Shown: one piece after another, positions 43,983 to 52,382 of the stretch
Layout of the letters: every line of letters starts with the position of its first letter
How positions within the stretch are numbered: position 1 is the first letter of the stretch
DNA from: Streptomyces sp. NA02950
GTDB taxonomy: Bacteria > Actinomycetota > Actinomycetes > Streptomycetales > Streptomycetaceae
Direction of reading: 5' to 3'
Length of the DNA: 64,000 bases
NCBI RefSeq assembly: GCF_013364155.1
Contig: NZ_CP054916.1
Location: 8,772,001-8,836,000, forward strand
Notes under the pieces: model-generated
The model's input: only the letters and a program-made list of their open reading frames with translations
Told to the model about the DNA's origin: nothing
Databases searched by the model: none
Made by a program: the position numbers and the translations under genes

Positions 43983-45617
43983 TTGACCAGCCCGGAACAG
44001 CGCATGGCTGACCTGCTCAAGACCTTCGGTGAGCCGGCGGCGAGCACCGCGCACCTGCTGTGCGACAGGCACCCGGCCGACGCCGTGGCGTTCACGTTGG
44101 TGGGCGGGGACCTGACCGGCCATGACATGACGTTCGGTGAGTTGCGCGACCGCTCGGCGCGCATGGCCGGCGCGCTGGCCGACCTGGGGGTCGGAGCCGG
44201 TGACCGCGTCGCCACCTTGATGGGCAAGTCCGGCGAGCTGCTGGTCGCGACCCTCGCGATCTGGCGCCTCGGAGCCGTCCAGGTGCCGCTGTTCACCGCG
44301 TTCGCACCGCCCGCCATCGCGCTGCGGATCACGGGCAACGGCACCAAGGTCGTGATCACCGACGCCGATCAGCGCCCGAAACTGAACCCGGAGTCCGGCT
44401 TCCCCGCCGAGCGACCCTGGCGGATCGTCACCACCGGTCCGGTCGAGGCGGGCGACCTGGCCTTCGCCGAGATGGAGGCGGGACACACCCCGCAGGCCGA
44501 GCCGGTGGCCATGGGCGGCGACGCGACCATCGTGGAGCTGTTCACCTCCGGCACCGCGGGCAACCCGAAGGCCGTCACGATTCCGCTGCGGGCCGTCGCG
44601 GGCTTCGCCATGTACCAGGAATTCGGCCTGGACCAGCGGCCCGATGACGTGTTCTGGAACGCCGCCGACCCGGGTTGGGCCTACGGCCTCTACTACGCCA
44701 TCATCGGGCCCCTCGGCATCGGGCAGCGCAGCCTGCTGTTCAACAGCCTGTTCTCGGCCGAGTCCACCTGGGCGGTACTCTCCCGCTACGGCGTCACCAA
44801 CTTCGCCGCCGGGCCCACCGTCTACCGGAAGCTGCGCGGCTCGGAGCTGCCCGCCCCCGACGACCTGCGGCTGCGCTGCTGCTCCGCGGCAGGTGAGCCG
44901 CTGCCCCCGGATGTGATCGAGTGGGCGCGAGAGACCCTCGGTGTCCCGGTGCGCGACCACTACGGCTCCACCGAACTGGGCATGGCCGTCTGCAACTCCT
45001 GGCATCCGGCCCTGCGCACCGACATCAAGCCCGGCTCCATGGGGCGTCCGATGCCCGGCTGGGAGGTCAAGGTGCTTCGCGAGGACACCAACTCCGCCCT
45101 GGCCAAGACGGACGTCCCCGGCCGTGTCGTGATCGACATCCCCGCCAGCCCGCTGATGTGGTTCCAGGGCTACCGGGAGGCCCCCGAGCAGACCGCCGAG
45201 AAGTTCAGCCCCGACGGACGCTGGTTCTACTCCGGTGACACCGCCGCGTGCGACGAGGACGGCGATCTGTTCTTCTCCGGACGCGGCGACGACGTCATCC
45301 TCATGGCGGGCTACCGCATCGGTCCGTTCGAGGTGGAGAGTGTGCTGCTGGAGCACCCGGCCGTGGCGGAGGCGGCCGCGGTGGGCGTGCCGCACGAGGA
45401 GTACGGCGAGATCGTGGAGGCGTTCGTGGTGCTGCGCCCCGGCGCGGAGCCCGGCGACGCGCTCGCCGCCGACCTCCAGCAGCTGGTCAGGGACCGGTTC
45501 GCCAAGCACGCGTACCCGCGGAGCATCCACTTCGTGACGGAACTCCCCAAGACCTCCAGCGGCAAGACCCAGCGCTTCCTGCTGCGTCCGCAGCAGAGCT
45601 CCGGCCGGGGCCGCTGA
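43983..45617 (+). CDS. Acyl-CoA synthetase (AMP-forming, medium-chain/acetyl type)
   Basis: A 544-residue adenylate-forming ligase that activates a carboxylic acid to its CoA thioester. Motifs in order: ELFTSGTAGNPKAV (P-loop), DHYGSTELGMAV, WFYSGDTAACDEDG, GRGDDVILMAGYRIGPFEVE (hinge and A8), and the C-terminal catalytic Lys in TSSGKTQRF. The TTG at 43983 with AGGAG six bases upstream gives the natural N-terminus; an ATG at 44004 is an alternative. No pathway partners are near, so the acid is unknown. Confidence 0.85.
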   Translation: MTSPEQRMADLLKTFGEPAASTAHLLCDRHPADAVAFTLVGGDLTGHDMTFGELRDRSARMAGALADLGVGAGDRVATLMGKSGELLVATLAIWRLGAVQVPLFTAFAPPAIALRITGNGTKVVITDADQRPKLNPESGFPAERPWRIVTTGPVEAGDLAFAEMEAGHTPQAEPVAMGGDATIVELFTSGTAGNPKAVTIPLRAVAGFAMYQEFGLDQRPDDVFWNAADPGWAYGLYYAIIGPLGIGQRSLLFNSLFSAESTWAVLSRYGVTNFAAGPTVYRKLRGSELPAPDDLRLRCCSAAGEPLPPDVIEWARETLGVPVRDHYGSTELGMAVCNSWHPALRTDIKPGSMGRPMPGWEVKVLREDTNSALAKTDVPGRVVIDIPASPLMWFQGYREAPEQTAEKFSPDGRWFYSGDTAACDEDGDLFFSGRGDDVILMAGYRIGPFEVESVLLEHPAVAEAAAVGVPHEEYGEIVEAFVVLRPGAEPGDALAADLQQLVRDRFAKHAYPRSIHFVTELPKTSSGKTQRFLLRPQQSSGRGR

Positions 45618-45644
45618 GCCACCGCTCCCCCCGCCGGGACCGCA

Positions 45645-45679
45645 GCCCCGGCTGACGTGCACCGCACGCGAGCCGGGGC
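45645..45679. terminator. Bidirectional terminator between acyl-CoA synthetase and arsC-like genes
   Basis: GCCCCGGCT at 45645-45653 pairs with AGCCGGGGC at 45671-45679. Inside, CGTGC at 45656-45660 pairs with GCACG at 45664-45668 across a symmetrical 2-base internal loop and 3-base tip. It sits between convergent genes. Confidence 0.75.
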
Positions 45680-45722
45680 CGGTCAACCCGGTCGGGTCCG
45701 GTGGCCGGGTCCAACGGGGTGG

Positions 45723-46091
45723 TCAGTTCTGGGAGCGCGAGAGCGCCTCCCGCACCGCCTCCTCCGTACGCCCCACCACCGCCGAGCCGTCGTCCGCCGT
45801 GATGATCGGCCGCTGGATCAGCTTGGGGTGCTCCGCGAGCGCCGCGATCCAACGGTCCCGCGCGCTCTCCTCCCGCGGCCAGTCCTTCAGCCCCAGCTGC
45901 TTCGCGGCCGCCTCCTGGGTCCGGGTGATGTCCCACGGCTCGAGCCCGAGCCGTTCGAGCACCGCCCGGATCTCGTCCTGGCTCGGTACATCGTCGAGAT
46001 AGCGGCGGACGGTGTACCCCGCCCCCTCCGCGTCGAGCAGAGTGAGCGCGCTGCGGCACTTCGAGCACGCCGGATTGATCCAGATCTCCAT
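45723..46091 (-). CDS. ArsC/Spx-family thioredoxin-fold protein
   Basis: A 122-residue protein of the glutaredoxin-coupled arsenate reductase family. It starts MEIWINPACSKCRSALTLLD, with the catalytic Cys in NPACSKC, and later has KLIQRPIIT, the QRP(I/L) element that binds the oxyanion, and VVGRTEEAVREAL near the end. No arsenic genes are adjacent, so it may be a YffB/Spx-like relative rather than a true arsenate reductase. The ATG at 46089-46091 is preferred over an upstream GTG. Confidence 0.85.
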   Translation of the reverse strand: MEIWINPACSKCRSALTLLDAEGAGYTVRRYLDDVPSQDEIRAVLERLGLEPWDITRTQEAAAKQLGLKDWPREESARDRWIAALAEHPKLIQRPIITADDGSAVVGRTEEAVREALSRSQN

Positions 46092-46212
46092 GCCGCACAC
46101 CGTACCCCGAGAGCGGTTCAGACCGGTTCTGACCAGGGGGCTTTGTCAGTGCCCGGCAGTAGAATGGGGGCAGTTGAAAGGGAAGGTTCCCGACCGTCTC
46201 AGGAGGATGCCG

Positions 46213-46491
46213 ATGGCCACTGCCGCACCACCTCTTCCGGACCTGCCGAGCTTTCCGACCCTGCCGAAGAAGCGGATGCCCGCGGGCCGTCCGCGTGAGT
46301 GGTACGAGTGCCACAACCGCCGGCTGAAGGCGATGCGCCTGGCCATCGCCCTGCTCAACTCCGGTGTGTACCGCGCCGAGCAGGCACCCAACCGCAGGAT
46401 ACGCACCACCGCGACCCGGATCGGAGTGCATCCGCCCTCCGACACCACCTGCCGTATGGTGCGCTCCCTCATCCGCCACGACAGCCGCTGA
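46213..46491 (+). CDS. Conserved hypothetical small basic protein
   Basis: A 92-residue protein with a Pro-rich N-terminus (APPLPDLPSFPTLPKKRMP), then a strongly basic body (REWYECHNRRLKAMRLAIAL, NRRIRTTATRIGVHPPSD) with two Cys. AGGAGG lies seven bases before this ATG; an ATG at 46207 is too close to it. The charge and helix content suggest nucleic acid binding, but no family is recognised. It diverges from the arsC-like gene and converges on murJ. Confidence 0.55.
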   Translation: MATAAPPLPDLPSFPTLPKKRMPAGRPREWYECHNRRLKAMRLAIALLNSGVYRAEQAPNRRIRTTATRIGVHPPSDTTCRMVRSLIRHDSR

Positions 46492-46503
46492 CCGCCCCGG
46501 CTG

Positions 46504-46532
46504 CCCGCCGTGCCCCTCCCGGGCGCGGCGGG
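46504..46532. terminator. Terminator between the small basic gene and murJ
   Basis: CCCGCCGTGCCC at 46504-46515 and GGGCGCGGCGGG at 46521-46532 form a 12-bp stem with one G-U wobble and a 5-base loop, between convergent genes. Confidence 0.68.
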
Positions 46533-46553
46533 TCGGCCCAGCAGCGCGCCGGA

Positions 46554-48242
46554 TCAGCCGAGCCCCGGCAGGCTCCGCAGTTCGCCGATCCGCAGCACCC
46601 GGGCGAGCACGACGAAGAGCAGCGCCATGGTGACGCACCCTCCGGCCAGACCCAGTACCGGAGCCCAGGCCGGGGAACCCACGGCGGTGGAGCAGCCGCG
46701 GGCCACCAGCCAGCCGAGCCCGGCGGCCGCCACCGCGGCGGCGGTCAGCTTGCCGTAAGTGCGGCACAGCCGTTTGCCGTCCAGCCGCCCTTCCAGCCGG
46801 CGCCGCAGCCGCAGCGCGGTGAACAGCAGCCCCACCGCGTACGACACGGCGTAGCCCGCGGCCATACCGGTGACCGACCAGCGCGCCGGGAGCAGCAGAT
46901 GGCATGCGACGGCCAGGGCGATGTTCACCCCGCTGATCCACACCGCCATCCAGAACGGAGTGCGGGTGTCCTCGAAGGCGTAGAAGCCGCGGAGCAGCAG
47001 ATACTGGGCGGAATACGGAATCAGACCGAGGCCGAACGCCTGGAGCATCTGGCCCAGCGGCAGGGCGGTGGCGGCGTCCGCGGACCCCTGCGCGAACAGC
47101 AGTTGGGCGATCTGCGGACCGAAGGCCAGGAAGAAGAACGCGGCGGGCACGATCACCACACCACTGGTCCGCAGCGCACGGGAGAGGTCGTGGCGCACAT
47201 CGTCCAGCCGGTGTTCGGCCACCGCCAGGCTCATCCGTGGCAGCAGTGCCGTGACCAGCGAGACCGTGACGATCGACTGCGGCAGCAGCCATATGGTCTG
47301 GGCGTAGGAGTACGCGGAGTAGCCCACCCCGGAGGTGGGCAGCCGCTGGTCGGCCGCGTTGGCGAAGTTGGTCACCACCGTCAGCGCCACCAGGTTGGCC
47401 ACCACGAGCATCAGGGTCCAGCGGGCCGCCACGAGGCTCTTGCGCAGCCCCGTGCCGCGCCAGTCGAAGCGCGGCCGGAAGCGGAAGCCCGCGGCACGGA
47501 CGTACGGCACGAGCGCGAGGGCCTGGAGCGCGATGCCGATGGTGGTGCCGATCCCCAGCAGCCGCACCTGTGCCCCGGTGATGTCCTCCACCCGCCCGGG
47601 CACGGTCAGCAGTCCGACGTACCACCCGAACATGGCGATCAGAATGACGTTGTTGAGCACCGGGGTCCACATCATCGCCCCGAACTTGCCCCGGGCGTTG
47701 AGGATTTGGCCCATCATGAAGTACACGCCGTAGAAGAAGATCTGGGGCAGCAGGAAGCGGGCGAAGACCACGGTCAGCTCGAAGGCGGCATGGGTGTGCG
47801 GTGAGTCGTCCCGGTAGAGGCTGACGATCTCCGGGGCGGCCCATACGGAGAGCAGGGTGCCGGCACCGAGCACACAGAGCACCAGCGTGACCAGGCGCTG
47901 CTCATACGCCCGGCCGCCGTCGGGCTGTTCGGCGCGGGCACGCACCAGCTGGGGCACCAGTACGGAGTTGAGGGCGCCGCCGATCAGCAGGGTGTACAGG
48001 CTCATCGGCACGGTGTTGGCGGTGTTGTACGTACTGGCCAGCAGGCCGGTGCCGAGCGCGGCGGCCTGGAGCACCTGCCGGATCAGCCCCGTGGCCCGGG
48101 ACACCATCGTGCCGAGTGCCATCAGCAGGGACGACCGCATGAGCCCGCCCTGGGTATCGCTCCGCGCCCCGGAGGCGTGCCGTCCGCGTTTCCGTTTCCC
48201 CCGTGACCGTGAATCCGTCCCAGCCCCTGTCTTCTCGATCAT
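46554..48242 (-). CDS. murJ: MurJ-type lipid II flippase (short actinobacterial paralog)
   Basis: A 562-residue membrane protein of the MOP flippase superfamily with about 14 helices. Family marks: the N-terminal MRSSLLMALGTMVSRATGLIR, the Arg-rich amphipathic entry, ANTVPMSLYTLLIGGALNSV, and RGFYAFEDTRTPFW. It moves lipid-linked peptidoglycan precursors across the membrane. Many actinobacterial MurJ proteins have a long pseudokinase tail; this one does not, so it may be a second, non-essential paralog. The first 35 residues are charged and cytosolic. An inverted repeat lies 48 bases upstream. Confidence 0.85.
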   Translation of the reverse strand: MIEKTGAGTDSRSRGKRKRGRHASGARSDTQGGLMRSSLLMALGTMVSRATGLIRQVLQAAALGTGLLASTYNTANTVPMSLYTLLIGGALNSVLVPQLVRARAEQPDGGRAYEQRLVTLVLCVLGAGTLLSVWAAPEIVSLYRDDSPHTHAAFELTVVFARFLLPQIFFYGVYFMMGQILNARGKFGAMMWTPVLNNVILIAMFGWYVGLLTVPGRVEDITGAQVRLLGIGTTIGIALQALALVPYVRAAGFRFRPRFDWRGTGLRKSLVAARWTLMLVVANLVALTVVTNFANAADQRLPTSGVGYSAYSYAQTIWLLPQSIVTVSLVTALLPRMSLAVAEHRLDDVRHDLSRALRTSGVVIVPAAFFFLAFGPQIAQLLFAQGSADAATALPLGQMLQAFGLGLIPYSAQYLLLRGFYAFEDTRTPFWMAVWISGVNIALAVACHLLLPARWSVTGMAAGYAVSYAVGLLFTALRLRRRLEGRLDGKRLCRTYGKLTAAAVAAAGLGWLVARGCSTAVGSPAWAPVLGLAGGCVTMALLFVVLARVLRIGELRSLPGLG

Positions 48243-48289
48243 GAGAGCAATCTACCGGGGTGCGTGTCCGTCGATGGACCGGTCCCTCT

Positions 48290-48318
48290 CTCCCTTTTCC
48301 GCTCGGCGGGAAAGGGAG
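48290..48318. repeat. Hairpin upstream of murJ
   Basis: CTCCCTTTTCCGC at 48290-48302 pairs with GCGGGAAAGGGAG at 48306-48318, with one wobble pair and a 3-base loop. It lies in the 5' leader of murJ rather than after a gene, so attenuation or mRNA stability is as likely as termination. Confidence 0.55.
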
Positions 48319-48397
48319 GGACGGTGGCTCGGCGCATGCCCTTGGAATTCCACTGACACCAGAAGGTGCGCATTTTAACCGCTATGTACCTATATGT

Positions 48398-48420
48398 CGC
48401 TTCCCGTTGCGAGGGAAGCG
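48398..48420. repeat. Hairpin upstream of the stress-protein gene
   Basis: CGCTTCCC at 48398-48405 and GGGAAGCG at 48413-48420 are perfect 8-bp arms with a 7-base loop, 40 bases before the stress-protein ATG. Being between divergent genes, it is probably an operator or leader structure. Confidence 0.5.
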
Positions 48421-48459
48421 GTGCGGACGCACGCTCTCCTTGACGGAGGGAGTCCTGCG

Positions 48460-48939
48460 ATGACCCAGCAACCACCGTCGGCGGTGGTCGACCGTCCGGT
48501 CGTCGGCTCGTACGCGACCTACGCCGGAGCCCAGCGTGCGGTCGACTTCCTGGCGGACAGCAAATTCCCGGTGGAGCGCACGGCGATCATCGGCTCGGAT
48601 CTGCGCATGGTCGAAACGGTGCTCGGGCGGCTCACCCGTGGCCGTGCGGCACTGGCAGGTGTCGGTGCCGGTGCCTGGTTCGGTCTGCTGATCGGGCTGC
48701 TTCTGTCGGTGTTCGCGGCCGGTGGTCACAACGTGATCGTGCTGATCATCAGCGGTATCGTCTACGGCGCGGTGTTCGGAGCGATCTTCGGCTTCGTGGG
48801 TCACGCCCTGAGCGGGGGACACCGCGATTTCGCCTCGCGCAGCCAGATCGTGGCGGCCCGGTACGACGTGGTCGCGGATGCCGAGGTCGCCGAAGAGGCG
48901 AAGAACATGCTGATCAAACTCGGCTGGCGGGAGGACTGA
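48460..48939 (+). CDS. General stress protein with central membrane hairpin (YflT/DUF1269-like)
   Basis: A 159-residue protein. The N-terminal domain (VVGSYATYAGAQRAVDFLAD, FPVERTAIIGSDLRMVE) is the YflT-type alpha/beta module; the middle is a Gly-rich hydrophobic hairpin (AWFGLLIGLLLSVFAAGG, IVLIISGIVYGAVFG); the C-terminus is an ABM-like strand-helix (SRSQIVAARYDVVAD). Such proteins are SigB-type stress regulon members in Gram-positives. GGAGGGAG lies ahead of the ATG. I see no clear SigB promoter. Confidence 0.75.
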   Translation: MTQQPPSAVVDRPVVGSYATYAGAQRAVDFLADSKFPVERTAIIGSDLRMVETVLGRLTRGRAALAGVGAGAWFGLLIGLLLSVFAAGGHNVIVLIISGIVYGAVFGAIFGFVGHALSGGHRDFASRSQIVAARYDVVADAEVAEEAKNMLIKLGWRED

Positions 48940-49039
48940 CCGGCCCGGCCTTCCTGCGTGCGCCACCCGCTCGCGCGTACTAGCCATCTTAGGAGTAAGG
49001 TGTGGCTCCGAGGCGGCTCGTGCCGACGCCGGAGGGGCA

Positions 49040-49564
49040 GTGGTGAACATCAGTGGAAGGGCGCGCGGGGGCGTGGTCCCCCGGCTTCTGCTGATGGTCG
49101 TGCTGGCCATGGGTGTGGTGGTGATGCACACCGTGGGTCATCCCGATGGCGACTCCGGCTCGGGTACGGGCGGCTCGGCGCACCATGCCGCCGTTGCCCC
49201 GCACTCCGCGCCCCACCACGGCGGCCATGGGCCTCATCACGGCGACCACGGCGACCACGGCGACCACGGCGGTCATGCCCGCTCCGCGTCCATTGAGGAC
49301 GGAAGCCACCAGGCGGGGCCGCTAGCCGGAGAGCAGGCTTCCGCACCCATGGCCGAGCCGCGCGAGCCCATGGCCGCGATGGACATGGCCTCGCTGTGTG
49401 TGGCCGTCCTCGGTGTCTGGGTGCTCGCCGGTCTGCTGTACGCGGCCCTCACCCGCCGGCGAGGACCGCCCCCGGATGCTTCCGCCCCGCGCTCCGCCAC
49501 CGTGCGCCCCTGCCCGCCCTCGCCCGGGCCCGATCTCGTCGCCCTGTCAGTTCTGCGGATATAG
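49040..49564 (+). CDS. DUF6153-type His-rich membrane protein
   Basis: A 174-residue protein with two hydrophobic helices (LLLMVVLAMGVVVMHTV and LCVAVLGVWVLAGLLYAAL) and between them a His-rich external loop (HHAAVAPHSAPHHGGHGPHH and four GDH repeats). That is the DUF6153 layout, commonly found upstream of a DUF305 protein. The loop is well suited to bind copper or another soft metal. The GTG at 49040 or 49043 follows GGAGG; the second has better spacing. It leads a two-gene unit with DUF305. Confidence 0.72.
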   Translation: MVNISGRARGGVVPRLLLMVVLAMGVVVMHTVGHPDGDSGSGTGGSAHHAAVAPHSAPHHGGHGPHHGDHGDHGDHGGHARSASIEDGSHQAGPLAGEQASAPMAEPREPMAAMDMASLCVAVLGVWVLAGLLYAALTRRRGPPPDASAPRSATVRPCPPSPGPDLVALSVLRI

Positions 49565-49632
49565 ACCGAACCCGCGTCACTGCGCTGGAACGACTACAGA
49601 ACCGACATCACAGGCAAACGAGGTACATCGAC

Positions 49633-50328
49633 ATGACCGCAATCACCCATGTCCCGCGGCGGCCGCTCCGCCGCCGTCTCGCAGTGGCGGGCGCCGCCGC
49701 GACGGTGGGGCTGCTGCTCGCCGCCTGCGGCGGCCAGAGCGGCAAGGAGGACGCGGAGCGCGGGGGCGCACACGCCACGGCGTCCTCGCCGGAGGCCGCG
49801 CGCTCCGCGAAGGGCGCCTTCAATGACGCGGATGTCCGCTTCGCGCGGAGGATGATTCCGCATCATCAGCAGGCGCTGGAGATGGCCCGGCTGGCGGACG
49901 GCCGGGCGTCGGACGCGCGGATCGAGCGTCTGGCCGGGCGGATCGAGAAGGCCCAGGACCCGGAGATCAGGACCATGCGGTCCTGGCTGAAGTCCTGGGG
50001 CAAGCCGGAGGCGACCCCTTCGCACGGTATGCCGGGCATGGACCACGGCTCGGACGCCGCCCACGGCAAGGACGGCATGGACGGCATGGACGGCATGGAC
50101 GGCATGATGTCGCGGAAGGAGATGGACCGTCTCAAGGCGGCCAAGGGTGTCGCCTTCGACCGCGCCTTCGCCCGTCTGATGGTGGCGCACCACAAGGGTG
50201 CGATCGCGATGGCGAAGGACGAGCGGAAGAACGGGCGGAACGCCGCGGCCAAGAAGCTCGCCGGTGACATCGTCACCGGCCAGTCCGCCGAGGTGACCAC
50301 CCTGCGCACCCTCCTCGACCGGCTCTGA
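49633..50328 (+). CDS. DUF305 lipoprotein, copper-binding type
   Basis: A 231-residue exported protein. The signal ends in a lipobox (LLLAACGGQ), so it is membrane anchored. Two DUF305 half-domains each carry the HHxxA motif: RRMIPHHQQALEMARLAD and VAHHKGAIAMAKDER. Between them is a Met/His/Asp-rich linker (GMPGMDHG, then GMD repeats ending GMM), likely to bind copper. It follows the DUF6153 gene by 68 bp and probably shares its transcript. A perfect 19-bp hairpin follows. Confidence 0.85.
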   Translation: MTAITHVPRRPLRRRLAVAGAAATVGLLLAACGGQSGKEDAERGGAHATASSPEAARSAKGAFNDADVRFARRMIPHHQQALEMARLADGRASDARIERLAGRIEKAQDPEIRTMRSWLKSWGKPEATPSHGMPGMDHGSDAAHGKDGMDGMDGMDGMMSRKEMDRLKAAKGVAFDRAFARLMVAHHKGAIAMAKDERKNGRNAAAKKLAGDIVTGQSAEVTTLRTLLDRL

Positions 50329-50333
50329 ACCGT

Positions 50334-50383
50334 GCCACCCCGGTCGCTCCGGGCCCTGCCGGGTCCGGAGCGACCGGGGTGGC
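50334..50383. terminator. Bidirectional terminator between DUF305 and M56 peptidase genes
   Basis: GCCACCCCGGTCGCTCCGG at 50334-50352 and its exact complement at 50365-50383 form a perfect 19-bp stem with a 12-base loop, six bases after the DUF305 stop and 18 before the M56 stop. Confidence 0.88.
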
Positions 50384-50400
50384 GGCGGGAACCGCGCCCG

Positions 50401-51306
50401 CTAGACGAGGCATGGCATACAGCCGACCACGAGCGGAAGCAGCGGTACGGCCGCGGCCCCGGCCGCCACCACACCGCGCGGCACCGGATGCACCGGCCCG
50501 CGCGGCGCGAGCATCCGCCGCAGCCGGACCGCGGCGTCCGGCCCGCCCGCCGGGAACGCGCCCTGCGGCGTCCGGCCCCCCGCCATGGCGTACAGGGCCG
50601 AGGCGAGCACCTCGCGCGGATGGCGGCGCAGCGCCCGGTCGTCCGCGGCCATCTCCAGCAGCAGTGCCGTCTGCTCCCTGGCGGCCCGCGCCAACGGCAG
50701 CCACCGGAACGCCGTGGCGAACGCCTCGGCCGCGGCCAGCGCCAGATGGTGGCGGCCCGCGACATGCGCACGCTCGTGCTCCAGCACGGTGTCGAGCTCG
50801 GCGGGCGACAGCACCCGCAGTGCGCCGGAGCTCACGACGATCCGCGGGCGGCGCCCCGGCAGCGCGTACGCCACCGGTGTCTCGTGGTCGAGCACCGTGG
50901 CGCGCAGCCGCGCCGAGCGCCGGCCCACCAGGTCCAGCACGCTCCGGTGGCGGGCACGGGCCCGCCGGGCCCTGATGAGGTGATGACCGAAGCACATCAG
51001 TGGGAGAAGTATCACGCCGACCGGTACGGCGAAGGCCGGAACACCCGTGAGACCGGGGACATATGTGTCGAGAGCCAGTCCACAGAAGTGGAGCAAGCCG
51101 GACATTCCATTATGAAGATGCCTGGTTGGGGTGATGAGGTGGTAACTGGCCAATGCCGCCGCGAGTGTGAAGGAGACGGCCAGACCCTGCCACAAAACAA
51201 CAGCCAGGGCAGGAGAGCGATACGACCAGGTGCCGCGGGTCAGCGCCTTCGGAGCCAGGACGCCGACCGCGGCCGCGTAGCAGAGCAGGGCGAGCGCGTC
51301 GGTCAC
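50401..51306 (-). CDS. M56-family (BlaR1-like) membrane metallopeptidase
   Basis: A 301-residue membrane protease with three N-terminal helices and a zinc motif (LEHERAHVAGRHH, with HExxH as HERAH). The C-terminus ends in a short hydrophobic helix. It lacks the BlaR1 penicillin-binding domain, so it senses something else. Its GTG overlaps the stop of the BlaI-type gene, as usual for these pairs: the protease probably cleaves the repressor when triggered. The neighbouring DUF6153-DUF305 genes are the likely targets. Confidence 0.87.
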   Translation of the reverse strand: MTDALALLCYAAAVGVLAPKALTRGTWSYRSPALAVVLWQGLAVSFTLAAALASYHLITPTRHLHNGMSGLLHFCGLALDTYVPGLTGVPAFAVPVGVILLPLMCFGHHLIRARRARARHRSVLDLVGRRSARLRATVLDHETPVAYALPGRRPRIVVSSGALRVLSPAELDTVLEHERAHVAGRHHLALAAAEAFATAFRWLPLARAAREQTALLLEMAADDRALRRHPREVLASALYAMAGGRTPQGAFPAGGPDAAVRLRRMLAPRGPVHPVPRGVVAAGAAAVPLLPLVVGCMPCLV

Positions 51307-51671
51307 GCCTGGGGCCGCCGTCCGGCCACCCGCAGCGCCTTGCGCAGGGCGTTGACCTCCTCCGGGCCCATCTGCCGCACGAAGTGGGCGAGGGCGGCCG
51401 TCCGGTCCTCGCTGGTACCGAGCGCGTCCTCCATCAGCGCGGCGGTGTACTCCTCGCGGCTGCGCACCGGCGAGTACACCCAGGCCCGGCCCTCCTTGGC
51501 GCGCAGCAGCCAGCCCTTGTTGTAGAGGATGCCGGCCACCGTCATCACTGTGGTATAGGCGACGGGACGGTGCTCATTGATGTCGTCCACGATCTCCCGC
51601 ACCGTCGTGGGGCGCCGCCATGCCCAGAGGCGGTCCATGATCTCCGCCTCGAGCTCCCCCAACCGTCGCAT
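51303..51671 (-). CDS. BlaI/MecI/CopY-family repressor
   Basis: A 122-residue winged-helix repressor: LGELEAEIMDRLWAWRRPTT, VAYTTVMTVAGILYNKGWLLR and a C-terminal dimerisation helix (ALRKALRVAG). It is the DNA-binding partner of the overlapping M56 peptidase. The ATG at 51669-51671 follows AAGGAAG; in-frame codons upstream are not typical of the family. The region just upstream holds CTCCATAGTAGAG, near 51701-51713, a possible operator. In copper clusters of streptomycetes this pair controls nearby metal-handling genes. Confidence 0.88.
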   Translation of the reverse strand: MRRLGELEAEIMDRLWAWRRPTTVREIVDDINEHRPVAYTTVMTVAGILYNKGWLLRAKEGRAWVYSPVRSREEYTAALMEDALGTSEDRTAALAHFVRQMGPEEVNALRKALRVAGRRPQA

Positions 51672-51829
51672 GGCCGCTTCCTTCCTCCGTTTGTACGCAG
51701 CTCCATAGTAGAGACCTCTCATCCGGGCCTCGCGGGCGCCTCCCGGAAATTCTCAACTCCCTTGTCGCGCGATAGGATTGACCGCATCCGTACGCGACAT
51801 CGGAGAACGAACCGAGGAGGGAAGTCTGG

Positions 51830-52360
51830 GTGACTGGTTTCAACAAGGGTCTCCGGAAAATTGAGGTGTCACTCAAGTGGGATCCGAGCCCCACCGGTGA
51901 GCCACCCCATGATCTCGACATCGTCGCCGCGACCTACCCCGCCGCCGATCCGTTCGGCGAGCCCGCGTATCTTGTGCACTTCGACAGCCGCTCTCCCGAT
52001 GGCACCATCACCCTCAACAGGGACAGCCGTACCGGTCAGGGCTTCGGTGTCGACGAGGCCATGACCCTGGAGCTCGACCGGCTGTCGGCCGAGTACTCCC
52101 GGGTCGTCGTCGGCGTGGCCATCCAGCAGGTCTCCGGGCGGAAGACCTTCGGTGACGTCGCGAACACCGGCGTCCGTATTGCCGAGGGGTACACCGAGCT
52201 GATAAAGAGCGACCTCTCCGGTGTCTCAGGGGCCACCGCCGCCACTGTTGCCGTATTCATCCGTGATGACTCGGGGGAATGGGGAATTCAGAGCGCCATT
52301 CGCGGTTTCGATGTCGATCCGGCGGAATTCACGCGACTGATGGGCAAGGATTATTCCTGA
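51830..52360 (+). CDS. TerD-family stress protein
   Basis: A 176-residue cytosolic TerD protein, a calcium-binding beta-sandwich found in tellurite-resistance and general stress systems. It starts GTG 51830 after GAGGAGG. Signature parts: KIEVSLKWDPSP, PHDLDIVAATYPA (a metal-binding acidic pair), DGTITLNRDSRTGQGFG and VVVGVAIQQVSGRKTFGDVAN. It stands alone and converges on a CHAT protease gene 23 bp away. Families of this kind are often linked to CHAT and VWA proteins in predicted stress networks, and both occur here. Confidence 0.9.
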   Translation: MTGFNKGLRKIEVSLKWDPSPTGEPPHDLDIVAATYPAADPFGEPAYLVHFDSRSPDGTITLNRDSRTGQGFGVDEAMTLELDRLSAEYSRVVVGVAIQQVSGRKTFGDVANTGVRIAEGYTELIKSDLSGVSGATAATVAVFIRDDSGEWGIQSAIRGFDVDPAEFTRLMGKDYS

Positions 52361-52382
52361 GCGAGTGGTCGCCCGGCCGCTC

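Noticed and set aside
45487..47844. Minus-strand open frame of 785 codons over arsC-like and murJ genes
   Set aside because: Wrong frame of murJ; Arg-rich without membrane helices, and crosses two terminators.
48239..48475. Small minus-strand ORF whose stop overlaps the murJ start as ATGA
   Set aside because: The overlap looks tempting, but the ORF runs through two hairpins, lacks a ribosome site and has unbiased codon positions.
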